A stretch of 32,481 nt of DNA from Candidatus Parcubacteria bacterium (GTDB lineage: Bacteria > Patescibacteriota > Minisyncoccia > Phycocordibacterales > UBA918), in NCBI GenBank assembly GCA_009995385.1, contig JAACPT010000011.1, positions 1-32,481 on the forward strand, in the 5' to 3' direction. The notes under the pieces were generated by a model. The model did not search any database. It saw only the letters and a program-made list of their open reading frames with translations, and was not told the DNA's origin. A program made the translations under genes and the position numbers. Positions 1-8,585 of the stretch are shown in pieces; position 1 is the stretch's first letter; every line of letters begins with the position of its first letter.

Positions 1-53
1 AGATTCACCTTCACACCCTGATTCGGACGGGAGTTCGATTCTCCCCATCTCCA
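1..53 (+). ncRNA. ssrA: 3' end of tmRNA (tRNA-like domain: T arm and acceptor 3' strand); CCA not encoded
   Basis: GGGAG-TTCGATT-CTCCC T arm (29-45) followed by CATCTCC-A, the typical tmRNA 3' acceptor strand (pairs with GGGGAUG including the G:U). The rest lies upstream of the window. Confidence 0.7.
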
Positions 54-415
54 CATAAAGAAACTTCACCGACCCCACGCCACCCGCTCGCTTTGCGAAC
101 GGGTGTTTGTGTATGGGCAAAATCTGTTTTTGTGCTGTACGCAAAAACTAATTCCGAGAGGATGGTAAACCCGAAGCGCGGGGTTTTGTCACGAACCGAG
201 GGTTTGTTCCAATTATTTCTTAGGACTTTAAAATCTTTCAATGCTTCATGTAAAGCGGCGTTAGCGCGGAGAATCTTATCTTTTTTCCGCACGTACAATT
301 CCTTCGGAATATCCCCATCAAGATACGACTCGACCAACTTCATTTCTTTATTGATAATGGGTTTATGCCAGCGATACCGTTCCTCTTGAATTGTATTTGC
401 CATGGATATGCACAT
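11..415 (-). pseudogene. Short ORF overlapping the tmRNA 3' end; possible C-terminal remnant of a site-specific (serine) recombinase
   Basis: 134-aa ORF. The coiled, charged region 'KEMKLVESYLDGDIPKELYVRKKDKILRANAALHEALKDFKVL' resembles the C-terminal part of large serine recombinases. The reading frame runs antisense into the tmRNA T arm. Confidence 0.35.
81..105 (+). terminator. Hairpin downstream of tmRNA, possible terminator
   Basis: CACCCGCTCG-CTTTG-CGAACGGGTG: 10-bp arms with one mismatch, followed by TTTG. Confidence 0.4.
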
Positions 416-440
416 TTCCTAATGATAATGAAAAGTGCTA

Positions 441-456
441 AATGTGTGTACACATT
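441..456. promoter_or_regulatory. Operator-like inverted repeat upstream of the LuxI-like gene promoter
   Basis: AATGTG-TGTA-CACATT, 11 bp upstream of the -35 box. Confidence 0.35.
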
Positions 457-467
457 ACCGATGATAC

Positions 468-495
468 TTGACATTTATATAAAGTGATATATAAT
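468..495 (+). promoter_or_regulatory. Sigma70-like promoter
   Basis: TTGACA (468-473), 16-bp spacer, TATAAT (490-495): both hexamers consensus. Confidence 0.7.
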
Positions 496-601
496 TGAAT
501 CAGCTTCCTTGTGCTATACTGACATAAGAAAGCGGGGTCTCCCGTTTAGTTCATTGGGAGACTTATTTCTCTCAATCAACCCAACCAACTGGAGGCTTTG
601 T

Positions 602-1159
602 ATGAAGTTTTTTACGTTAAGAAAGAGTCCTCCTCCCATCAGCGGAGTGGTGCTACAGTGGAAAGAGCGAGATCATCAGTACTTTAAAGAGTACATGATG
701 ATCAGAGATTTCCATTACCATCACAAAAATCAATGGGAAGAGAGGGAGGGTGTCGACCAATACGACCCTCACAGCATTTTTGTGCTAGTGGTAGAGTCAA
801 GACATGTCGTCGCTGGTTGCCGTATTATCAATGATGATATCGGTCTTCCGGTACGCGAAGTCCTGCGAAACAATGGGTTACCGACAGAACAAATCCCACT
901 TGGTAGTTGCGAGATATCTCGCTTCGTCATCCACCCTGCCCATTTGGCAAGGAAAGAAACCGGAGATTACGTTAGCTATCTTGCTGATGCAATCAAGCTC
1001 TACTGCAGTGAAGATAGAATTTTCTCTGCCTACGCAGTCATGATTTCCATCCTCGAAAAATGGATGGATCGATTGGGTATACCTGTATTCCCATTGTCCC
1101 AACCCGCGGTAATTTCTCACGGCAGTGAGACGTTCCGCACCGTCCGGTTTCCAAGTTGA
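602..1159 (+). CDS. LuxI-like autoinducer synthase superfamily / GNAT-type N-acyltransferase
   Basis: Start at ATG 602 with GGAGG upstream. Motifs IRDFHYHHKNQW, EGVDQYD, VVAGCRII and CEISRF match the R/W, D-x2-D, R and E-x2-R pattern of AHL synthases. Confidence 0.65.
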   Translation: MKFFTLRKSPPPISGVVLQWKERDHQYFKEYMMIRDFHYHHKNQWEEREGVDQYDPHSIFVLVVESRHVVAGCRIINDDIGLPVREVLRNNGLPTEQIPLGSCEISRFVIHPAHLARKETGDYVSYLADAIKLYCSEDRIFSAYAVMISILEKWMDRLGIPVFPLSQPAVISHGSETFRTVRFPS

Positions 1160-1171
1160 AACCACCCCCTT

Positions 1172-1200
1172 AAAACCCGACACCGTCGGGTTTTAATTTT
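1172..1200. terminator. Rho-independent terminator
   Basis: AAAACCCGAC-ACC-GTCGGGTTTT followed by AATTTT. Confidence 0.85.
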
Positions 1201-1275
1201 GTCTACACAATCTAGATTTAGACACACCGCACACGTAACTCGTGCAAACAGAAAAAAATACGTTACACTATAGTC

Positions 1276-1647
1276 ATGGAAAAGAAAAAAATCCTCGTTG
1301 TTGAAGACTCACCCTACTTGGCTGAGTCACTTAAAGATATGCTCACCATTAAAGGCTACGAAGCAATCCTCGCTGAGGATGGGCGTGAAGGAGTAAGTAT
1401 GGCAATTGAGCAACAACCAGATCTTATCTTGCTCGATATTCGGCTCCCTGATATTGATGGCTACGAAGTATACCGCCGTATCCGCACTAATGATTGGGGC
1501 GCAAAAGCAAACATTATTGTCCTAACTGCCTCCGAATCAACTGAAAATATATCAAAGAATATCGACCTCCCTAAAGAAGATATCCTCTTTAAACCTGATT
1601 GGAGTGTTTCAGATTTGCTAGCGAAAATAGCGGAGAAAGTAAAGTAA
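1276..1647 (+). CDS. CheY-like single-domain response regulator
   Basis: KILVVEDSPYLAESLKDML...DLILLDIRLPDIDGYEVYRRIR...IIVLTA...LFKPD: receiver-domain motifs with no output domain. Confidence 0.93.
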   Translation: MEKKKILVVEDSPYLAESLKDMLTIKGYEAILAEDGREGVSMAIEQQPDLILLDIRLPDIDGYEVYRRIRTNDWGAKANIIVLTASESTENISKNIDLPKEDILFKPDWSVSDLLAKIAEKVK

Positions 1648-1707
1648 AAATCTGTTCTCTGTCACAGCGAGAAGTTGTCATGGCGTTCTAGGCGAACTAA
1701 TACCGAT

Positions 1708-3021
1708 TTACTTTGCTTGGTCATCTGGTAATTCGAGCGGCAGAATCACTTCAAAGGTAGTACCAATATTTTCGGTGGTAGTAAACGAAATCTGCCCCTT
1801 AAGCACTGTGACCGCCTCGCGGACAATATAGAGCCCTAATCCAGTTCCATCAGGGACATTGCGCACAGCGTTAGATGCGCGAAAAAGTTTAGAGAAGACT
1901 TCCTCTTGATCTTCAACCGGGATCCCCATCCCGTTATCGGCTACTGTGATAACCAAGTTGTTATCTTTTGGACCGAACCCAATGTGAATAGTCCCATTCT
2001 CTCGAGTGTACTTAGTCGCATTTGAATAGAGATTCGTCACAATCATCCGCATCAGATTGAGGTCTGTGATGACAGTACCAACTGAGGCATCGTAAAATTT
2101 CTTAACCGTAATCTTTTTTTGTTCCACTCGAGGAGCTAACTCTAATAAAACATCTTCAAAAAGATCAGTCAGTGACACCGTCTTATACTCAGGATGAAAT
2201 GTACCTAACTCAAAACGTGAGACACGAAGGAAATCGTCTACCAGTAGCGCCATTCGCTTGATACTGAGTTGCAAACGATCTATGTATTTATGTTGTTGTT
2301 CGGTGAGTGTTTCTGGATTATCAACAAGTAATAATTCGGCACTCCATTTCATGCCGGCAATTGGTGTACGAAGCTGGTGCGAAGCAAGCGAAACAAACTC
2401 CGATTTTGCATCCTCAGCTTTCTTTTGTTTAGTAATATCAACAAGAGTCATGAGACCGATACATTGTCCCGCGACATCACTAGAGCCAAAAAGTGACAGT
2501 AATGCCCAGGCTTCACGATGATCAGGTTGTTTAACACGAACCATCTCGTCACTCACTGGTATCCCCCCTTTAAACTTTTCAATGAGAAGGTCAAGATGAT
2601 CTTCGTGCTCACAATGCAGTTGTTTAAATATCTCCATTCCTTTGATTTTGGCTTGAGTTACTCCAAACATTCGGACCGCAGCAATATTCGCAGATTTTAC
2701 AGTGCCCTCAGTATCGATAATCAAATACGGTACTGGGCTATTTCGATACAATTGAACATAGAGCTGATCTGAAGAAACTGCTAAATCGATTGCAACGTCT
2801 TTTTTCAAATCTTCTGAAGTCTGTGCAGCACGGGTAAGGTCATATACATTTTTTGCAATGAAAACACAACAAAGAAAAGCAGTCAGGAACAGCAGACCGC
2901 CAACATCGATTTGTGAAAAGTCATAGTACATTGCTAATAATATGACCATTGCAAACAAGAAACTAAACGTCAGTAGGGACTGGACGAATGGTTTTTTACT
3001 TTGATTATTAGACCAAGACAT
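1708..3021 (-). CDS. Membrane-bound PAS sensor histidine kinase (HisKA + HATPase_c)
   Basis: Two N-terminal hydrophobic segments, PAS-like region, SLASHQLRTPIAGMKWSAE H-box, N-box NLYSNATKYT, G boxes DNGMGI and GTGLGLYIV. Confidence 0.95.
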   Translation of the reverse strand: MSWSNNQSKKPFVQSLLTFSFLFAMVILLAMYYDFSQIDVGGLLFLTAFLCCVFIAKNVYDLTRAAQTSEDLKKDVAIDLAVSSDQLYVQLYRNSPVPYLIIDTEGTVKSANIAAVRMFGVTQAKIKGMEIFKQLHCEHEDHLDLLIEKFKGGIPVSDEMVRVKQPDHREAWALLSLFGSSDVAGQCIGLMTLVDITKQKKAEDAKSEFVSLASHQLRTPIAGMKWSAELLLVDNPETLTEQQHKYIDRLQLSIKRMALLVDDFLRVSRFELGTFHPEYKTVSLTDLFEDVLLELAPRVEQKKITVKKFYDASVGTVITDLNLMRMIVTNLYSNATKYTRENGTIHIGFGPKDNNLVITVADNGMGIPVEDQEEVFSKLFRASNAVRNVPDGTGLGLYIVREAVTVLKGQISFTTTENIGTTFEVILPLELPDDQAK

Positions 3022-3073
3022 ACGATAAATACATTCATCTTTATACTACCATCTCCTAACCAACAAAATGTAC

Positions 3074-4261
3074 CTAAGCAATACCTAGTAGTAAGCAGTC
3101 GGCAACAAGAGCCATTTCACCCATCTCATCCGTGCGCATCACTACCACTTTTACGGCACTATTACGAACACTAATCACTCCATCCTTTCCAACTAAAAGT
3201 TCATTACGATCTTTGCTCATCTGAATTCCGAGATATGACAATCCACTCAAGATTAGACTTCGCAATTCTGAACTTCGCACTGCGGCAGTAGCGGTAAAAA
3301 CAAGCACATCAATCCCACGGAGCGCGACCGTCTGTGCAGCGATAGCTTTTTGAATATTGTACGCATACATTTCTAACGCCTGCCTCGCAGTTGCGTCATT
3401 TTTCGAACGGCGGTCAAGTAACCGACGAATGTCAGATTCTTTTGCTACTCCAGCGAGTCCACCATTGGTGTTGATATACAGTTCAGCTTCAGCTGTCCGC
3501 CAATGCTTGCGACGCATAAGCTCAAGGAGGGCTGCATTATCAAGGTCACCAGCGCGACTCCCCATCGGTAGTCCTGTGGAAGGTGAAAATCCCATCGTCG
3601 TTTCGACACTCTTTCCATCTTTCACCGCGGTCACACTAGTACCACTGCCAATATGGCAAACCACCATACGCTCAGGATCCTGACCAATGACCGCATGAAT
3701 TCTTCGTACGATAGATGCAACCGAGAGCCCATGGTACCCAAAACGATGGATGTCGTACTGAATAGCGTCAGCGGTAATGATACTGTACTCGCGCGCTTTA
3801 GGAGGCATTTCACTATGGAAGGCACTGTCAGAAGCAGCGATTAGTTTTGCTTGTTTATAGTGTTTTCGAGCACTTTCAACTTCTCGAAGTATGAGTGGAA
3901 TATGCAACGGAGCGATAGCCGACCGCCGCGTAAGTTCTGCGACATACGCATCATCAATGATTGCGTGGTGCTGAAAAAAAGTTCCTGGCGCTACTACTCG
4001 AATAACTATCGCATCTAATTTTTTTCCACGTTCTTCACGAAACATATACGAATCAACCGCTTCAACAACACGAGCAAATGAGTCATTGAAATCTACTTTC
4101 TCGACCGCGGCGCAGACTTGCTGAGTACCAGCAGTTTGCGAACACATTTCGAAGCCGGTATTTGTATCTTCAAAGCGAAATTCCAAAACTGACTGCCCAC
4201 CTTTATATAAGGCATACTTTCGAGAGGAAGATCCTGGGTTTACTACGAGCGTTGTTGCCAT
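3074..4261 (-). CDS. ackA: Acetate kinase family protein (divergent)
   Basis: VNPGSSSRKYAL, SDSAFHSEMPP, FGYHGLS, HIGSGTS, TTMGFSPSTGLPMGSRAGDLD. Confidence 0.85.
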   Translation of the reverse strand: MATTLVVNPGSSSRKYALYKGGQSVLEFRFEDTNTGFEMCSQTAGTQQVCAAVEKVDFNDSFARVVEAVDSYMFREERGKKLDAIVIRVVAPGTFFQHHAIIDDAYVAELTRRSAIAPLHIPLILREVESARKHYKQAKLIAASDSAFHSEMPPKAREYSIITADAIQYDIHRFGYHGLSVASIVRRIHAVIGQDPERMVVCHIGSGTSVTAVKDGKSVETTMGFSPSTGLPMGSRAGDLDNAALLELMRRKHWRTAEAELYINTNGGLAGVAKESDIRRLLDRRSKNDATARQALEMYAYNIQKAIAAQTVALRGIDVLVFTATAAVRSSELRSLILSGLSYLGIQMSKDRNELLVGKDGVISVRNSAVKVVVMRTDEMGEMALVADCLLLGIA

Positions 4262-6600
4262 GTCCAGTTGGTAATTTCAGCCAAATCTTCACCGTGTTCA
4301 ATAACATAGGTACGGTGCGCTGCTAATTTTTCTTGGAAGTCAGAAATTAAGCGTTGCGCTTCTGTCTCATCAATTACGTTTTGTTGTGCTGCTACAGCAA
4401 AAGCTTCCATCGCTAGATGGTATCGATCAACTCTGTTTCGAACCATCATATCAAATGGCGTTGTAGTCGAACCTGACTCCTCGTAGCCATGTACGATGAA
4501 ACGCCTCGGATTAAGAGCATAATCAAACAACACTTGCTTCATGGTTTGTGGGTAGCCATGGAAATTAACGATGACTGGCTTATCTTCTGTAAAGTAATGT
4601 TTAAAATCATGGCGAAGTACTCGACAGTTTGAGTTACCAATTCCAAGCGCCGAAAGTGATGCGATGTTTACAAAGCGAATACGGAGGGCTGGCACGAATT
4701 CTCGCACAAGACTAATGGCAGCAAGCGCTTCGAGTGTCGGATAATCACCCGCCGCCGAAAATACCACCTGCGGATCTTCATCACTCACGAAATTCCAAAT
4801 CGATACACCATCCTCAAAATCTTGTTTTGCCTCCTCAATCGTACGCCAAATCGGCAATGGGCGCTTTTCGCACACAAGTACGTTTATTTCTTTGGTTGAC
4901 TTCATCATGCGGTCAAACGCAACGAGCGCGGAATTAGCATCGGCTGGGAAATACACGTTAGTAAAGCAACCTTGGCGCTGTAAAACTCCATCAATAAACC
5001 CAGGATTCTGGTGAGAAAAGCCGTTGTGTTCTTGGCGCCACGCCCCAGAAGTGAGAATGTAATTGAGCGACGGAATAGTACCTCGCCACTTCACATCACG
5101 AGCTATCTTGAGAAACTTTGCGTACTGGTCAGTCATGCTCGCCACAATCTGTACAAATGCTTCGTATGAGGCAAAGACACCATGTCGACCGGTGAGTACA
5201 TACCCTTGCAGCATCCCCTGTAGGCTATGTTCCGAAAGCATCTCGAGTACTCTTCCGTCCCATGCCATATCTCTATCCCACTCTTTATGAGGCCAGACAA
5301 ATGAACGTTTCGTCGCTTCAAAAACTGCGTGGAGTTTATTTGAATAGGTCTCATCCGGTGACATGATACGGAGATTTCTATTATGTTCATTGAGACGAAT
5401 CGTGTCACGGAGATATGCCCCAATTTTTTCCATACCACTCTCTGAACCCGTAATTGGGCTAGTAAGATCACTGACTGTTTCAATGTCATAATCTTCAACT
5501 GCCGGAAGGATAAGTGGTTTGTAGACAGGCTCACCGCCACGGGCGTGCGGAGTATCACCCATACGTCGTCCCTCTGGTGGAACTAAACTCTGGATATCAT
5601 CATCAAATTTCACCCCATCAAAGAGTTCATTGAAGCGATATGAACGAAGCCAATCTTCAAGCTGCTTTCGCTGTCCTTCATCAGTTTTAGCTAGTTCAGC
5701 AATCACTTGGTGTGATAAACAATTGTCCTCAATCTTATTCCCATCAATATAATCAATACTTCCCCAACCTTTTGGCGTGCGAAGGATAATCATTGGGAAA
5801 CGTGGATTTTCATGCAGTGTTCCTTCACGGGCGCAGTGCTGTGTGAAGCGAATCGCTTCTATCGCATCGTCGAGAACTTTCATCATACGACCATGCACAT
5901 CTTCTTCTTTGTGCGCGTCAACAAAATGTGGCTCGTATCCATATCCCCAGAAAAGTGACCGCAGTTCTTCATCACTCATGCGACCCATAAAAGTTGGGCC
6001 AGAAATCTTGTAGCCGTTGAGATGAAGAATCGGTAGCACTGCTCCATTTTTACCCGGGTCAATCAATTTATTGAGGTGCCAAGCAGTGGCAGTTGGACCG
6101 GTCTCAGCTTCACCGTCGCCAACGAGACAAGCGACGATTAAATCGGGGTTATCAAGTATCGCACCGTATGAAGTAGCTAGTGAGTAACCGAGTTCGCCGC
6201 CTTCTAAAATAACTCCTGGTGCCTCTGGATTACTATGACTAGGATAGCCATATGGCCAGCTAAACATATGGGTCATGTGCGATAGACCAGCAGTATCGTG
6301 TGTGATATCTTTAAAATATTTTGTCAGCGTCCCTTCCAAAAAGAGGTTGGCTTGCACTGCGGGGAAGCCGTGCCCTGGCCCAAGCACAAACATCATATTC
6401 ACATCATGCGCAATAATGGCACGATTAAGATGTGCGTAGGTAAAATTAATACCGGGACAAGTACCCCAATGCCCTAAGAGTCTCGGCTTTATATGCTCTG
6501 ACTTTAGCGGCTCTGTTAATAACACATTATCTTTTAAATAAATCTGCGCAGCCGACAAATAATTTGTGGCGCGAACGAACTTTTTAAGAACATCACTCAT
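4243..6600 (-). CDS. xfp: Xylulose-5-phosphate/fructose-6-phosphate phosphoketolase
   Basis: 785 aa; RPRLLGHWGTCPGINFTYAHLNR, GPGHG, GDGEAETGP, WRQEHNGFSHQNPGFID, HGYEESGSTTTPFDM. Confidence 0.97.
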   Translation of the reverse strand: MSDVLKKFVRATNYLSAAQIYLKDNVLLTEPLKSEHIKPRLLGHWGTCPGINFTYAHLNRAIIAHDVNMMFVLGPGHGFPAVQANLFLEGTLTKYFKDITHDTAGLSHMTHMFSWPYGYPSHSNPEAPGVILEGGELGYSLATSYGAILDNPDLIVACLVGDGEAETGPTATAWHLNKLIDPGKNGAVLPILHLNGYKISGPTFMGRMSDEELRSLFWGYGYEPHFVDAHKEEDVHGRMMKVLDDAIEAIRFTQHCAREGTLHENPRFPMIILRTPKGWGSIDYIDGNKIEDNCLSHQVIAELAKTDEGQRKQLEDWLRSYRFNELFDGVKFDDDIQSLVPPEGRRMGDTPHARGGEPVYKPLILPAVEDYDIETVSDLTSPITGSESGMEKIGAYLRDTIRLNEHNRNLRIMSPDETYSNKLHAVFEATKRSFVWPHKEWDRDMAWDGRVLEMLSEHSLQGMLQGYVLTGRHGVFASYEAFVQIVASMTDQYAKFLKIARDVKWRGTIPSLNYILTSGAWRQEHNGFSHQNPGFIDGVLQRQGCFTNVYFPADANSALVAFDRMMKSTKEINVLVCEKRPLPIWRTIEEAKQDFEDGVSIWNFVSDEDPQVVFSAAGDYPTLEALAAISLVREFVPALRIRFVNIASLSALGIGNSNCRVLRHDFKHYFTEDKPVIVNFHGYPQTMKQVLFDYALNPRRFIVHGYEESGSTTTPFDMMVRNRVDRYHLAMEAFAVAAQQNVIDETEAQRLISDFQEKLAAHRTYVIEHGEDLAEITNWTWQQRS

Positions 6601-6677
6601 TGGCAGTATTCTAACAGATTTTATTATTTACGTTTTCCACTACTGTGTAGAGCCGCCACTTTGCTATACTAGCGAGT

Positions 6678-7079
6678 ATGTCAAGAACTAAAAATGTCAT
6701 CGTACAAAGAAGCAGCGCGGGACTAGGATTGTTTGCTACGGTACCGTTTGCAAAGGGCGATTTCGTTATTGAGTATACTGGTGAAGTCATCAGCGACGAA
6801 GAAGCGCAGCGCCGTGGTGGTAAATATCTTTTCGAACTCAACGACAAGTGGACTATCGACGGGAAAGGTCGTCAGCACATTGCACGCTATATTAACCATA
6901 GCTGCAAACCAAACTGCGAACCACAACTAAACGACGATGAGACGCGTGTCTTTATTTATGCAAAAAAGAAAATCACCCCCGGAGAGGAGCTGACATACAA
7001 TTACGGTGTGGACTATTTCAGACGTGTCATTAAACCACTTGGCTGCCGCTGTAGTAAGTGTAGCACTACTGCAAAATAG
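6678..7079 (+). CDS. SET-domain protein-lysine methyltransferase-like protein with post-SET-like Cys cluster
   Basis: SSAGLGLFATVPFAKGDFVIEYTGEVIS, RYINHSCKPNCEP, GEELTYNYGVDYF, GCRCSKCS. Confidence 0.93.
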   Translation: MSRTKNVIVQRSSAGLGLFATVPFAKGDFVIEYTGEVISDEEAQRRGGKYLFELNDKWTIDGKGRQHIARYINHSCKPNCEPQLNDDETRVFIYAKKKITPGEELTYNYGVDYFRRVIKPLGCRCSKCSTTAK

Positions 7080-7698
7080 TCTCTTCGGTAGTTTCAAGCG
7101 GCACATCCTCTCCAAGTACTTCTTCCGTTTCATCTACACCACTCTCTGTACTACTGGCCATTAGGTCAGTACTTGATGCGGTTTCATCGGTAGAAGTAGC
7201 AGTAGTACTGGCTACTTCTGATACAACTGGTACTCGACCGCCGGTGCCACGACCAATAAGTCCACCGTCAGCTTTCCCTTGAAAGGTAGTGTCTTGCACC
7301 GGGACTTCAAACTGGCTCACTAGCACGTCCCGTTCATCTGCTTGATTATTACGAATGCGTTCATTACGTGCCTCGATTACTTGCTGGACATCAATCTGAC
7401 CATCATCAAGAAGTCCAACTCCTGCCGAGGCTACAACACCAAGAATAAGGAGTGTTCCTATCGTAATGAGTTGTCTTTTTTTTTCGATATGCACTTCCCG
7501 GTGAGCGGCCAATGGTGTCGGTGCCTTACGACTCTCCGATATTCCTGGTTCTGCGATTGCTGTAGTAACTTTTTTTGATGATGATGTAACTCTTCGCACT
7601 GAAGAAACGATTCTCCGTGGCGCAACAGATTCGCCTTCTCCTCGCCTGACAAAGTGGCGTTTCTCTAAGAATTCAAGATCTTCAGATGAACGAGTCAT
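7066..7698 (-). CDS. Hypothetical membrane-anchored protein (one TM, Ser/Thr/Glu-rich C terminus)
   Basis: Start taken at internal Met (MTRSSEDLEF, 7698), because the annotated N-terminal extension overlaps the divergent DUF1295 gene. TM segment LITIGTLLILGVVASAGVGLL. Confidence 0.65.
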   Translation of the reverse strand: MTRSSEDLEFLEKRHFVRRGEGESVAPRRIVSSVRRVTSSSKKVTTAIAEPGISESRKAPTPLAAHREVHIEKKRQLITIGTLLILGVVASAGVGLLDDGQIDVQQVIEARNERIRNNQADERDVLVSQFEVPVQDTTFQGKADGGLIGRGTGGRVPVVSEVASTTATSTDETASSTDLMASSTESGVDETEEVLGEDVPLETTEETILQ

Positions 7699-7738
7699 AT
7701 TCCTCAAATTGTACCATCTGGTACAATGAACACATAAT

Positions 7739-8542
7739 ATGGAATCATTAATTGTCAACAGTGGTATCGTCGCCCTTCTTATTCTTATGTACGTAACCGG
7801 TGTCTTTGTTATTGCCTTTTTACGAGAAGACAATAGTATTATGGATATTGCATACGGTCCGGCTTTTTTGTTCAGTATCGGTGGAGCTACCCTTCTTACT
7901 GGAAACTTTACGCTATCACCGCTCATTATCAGTAGTGGTATTGCCCTGTGGAGCATACGCCTTAGTACCCGCATCTTCCAAAAAAATCATGGTAAACCAG
8001 AAGACTTCCGTTACGCCAAATGGCGAAGCACTTGGAACGAACGCGGACGCTGGTATTTTTTCATTCGTAGTTATTTGCAAATAAATATCTTGCAAGGAGT
8101 TATTATTTTTTTAGTAGCACTGCCTGGTATAGTTGCCCTATCTACAGTAAGCAATCCTTCCCCACTCGCACTATACTTTGGAACGGCGATATTTTTATTT
8201 GGGCTCACATATGAGACTATCGCTGATTGGCAACTTGACCGTTTTATCGCTAACAAGCGCTCTGGCACTGAGAACGCCAACTTAATGAAGACGGGGCTTT
8301 TTGCGTACAGCCGTCGGCCAAACTACTTTGGTGAAACCCTCATCTGGTGGGGACTCGCTATCATTGTTTCACCGTTGCCATATGGTTGGATCGCGTTTGT
8401 CAGTCCAATAGTGATTACGTTCATTGTTACTAAAGTAACTGGTCCAATGCTTGAACAAGCCTTTTTAGAAAAGTTCCCTGAGGAATATAATTTGTACATG
8501 AAACAGGTGAATTATTTAGTACCTGGACCGAGAAGAGATTAG
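7739..8542 (+). CDS. DUF1295 / steroid 5-alpha-reductase C-terminal-like integral membrane protein
   Basis: Polytopic protein; DxAYGPAFL, SIRLSTRIF, PEDFRYAKWR, and C-terminal GLFAYSRRPNYFGETLIWWG typical of DUF1295. Confidence 0.9.
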   Translation: MESLIVNSGIVALLILMYVTGVFVIAFLREDNSIMDIAYGPAFLFSIGGATLLTGNFTLSPLIISSGIALWSIRLSTRIFQKNHGKPEDFRYAKWRSTWNERGRWYFFIRSYLQINILQGVIIFLVALPGIVALSTVSNPSPLALYFGTAIFLFGLTYETIADWQLDRFIANKRSGTENANLMKTGLFAYSRRPNYFGETLIWWGLAIIVSPLPYGWIAFVSPIVITFIVTKVTGPMLEQAFLEKFPEEYNLYMKQVNYLVPGPRRD

Positions 8543-8549
8543 ATTAAAT

Positions 8550-8578
8550 GAGGGGCGCCCGCGAAGCGGGCGCCCCTC
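8550..8578. terminator. GC-rich 13-bp perfect hairpin, terminator-like
   Basis: GAGGGGCGCCCGC-GAA-GCGGGCGCCCCTC; no U tract. Confidence 0.55.
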
Positions 8579-8585
8579 CCGTCAC

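Noticed and set aside
3357-3683. 108-aa plus-strand ORF within ackA
   Set aside because: Antisense to a recognisable acetate kinase; no start signals or domain motifs.
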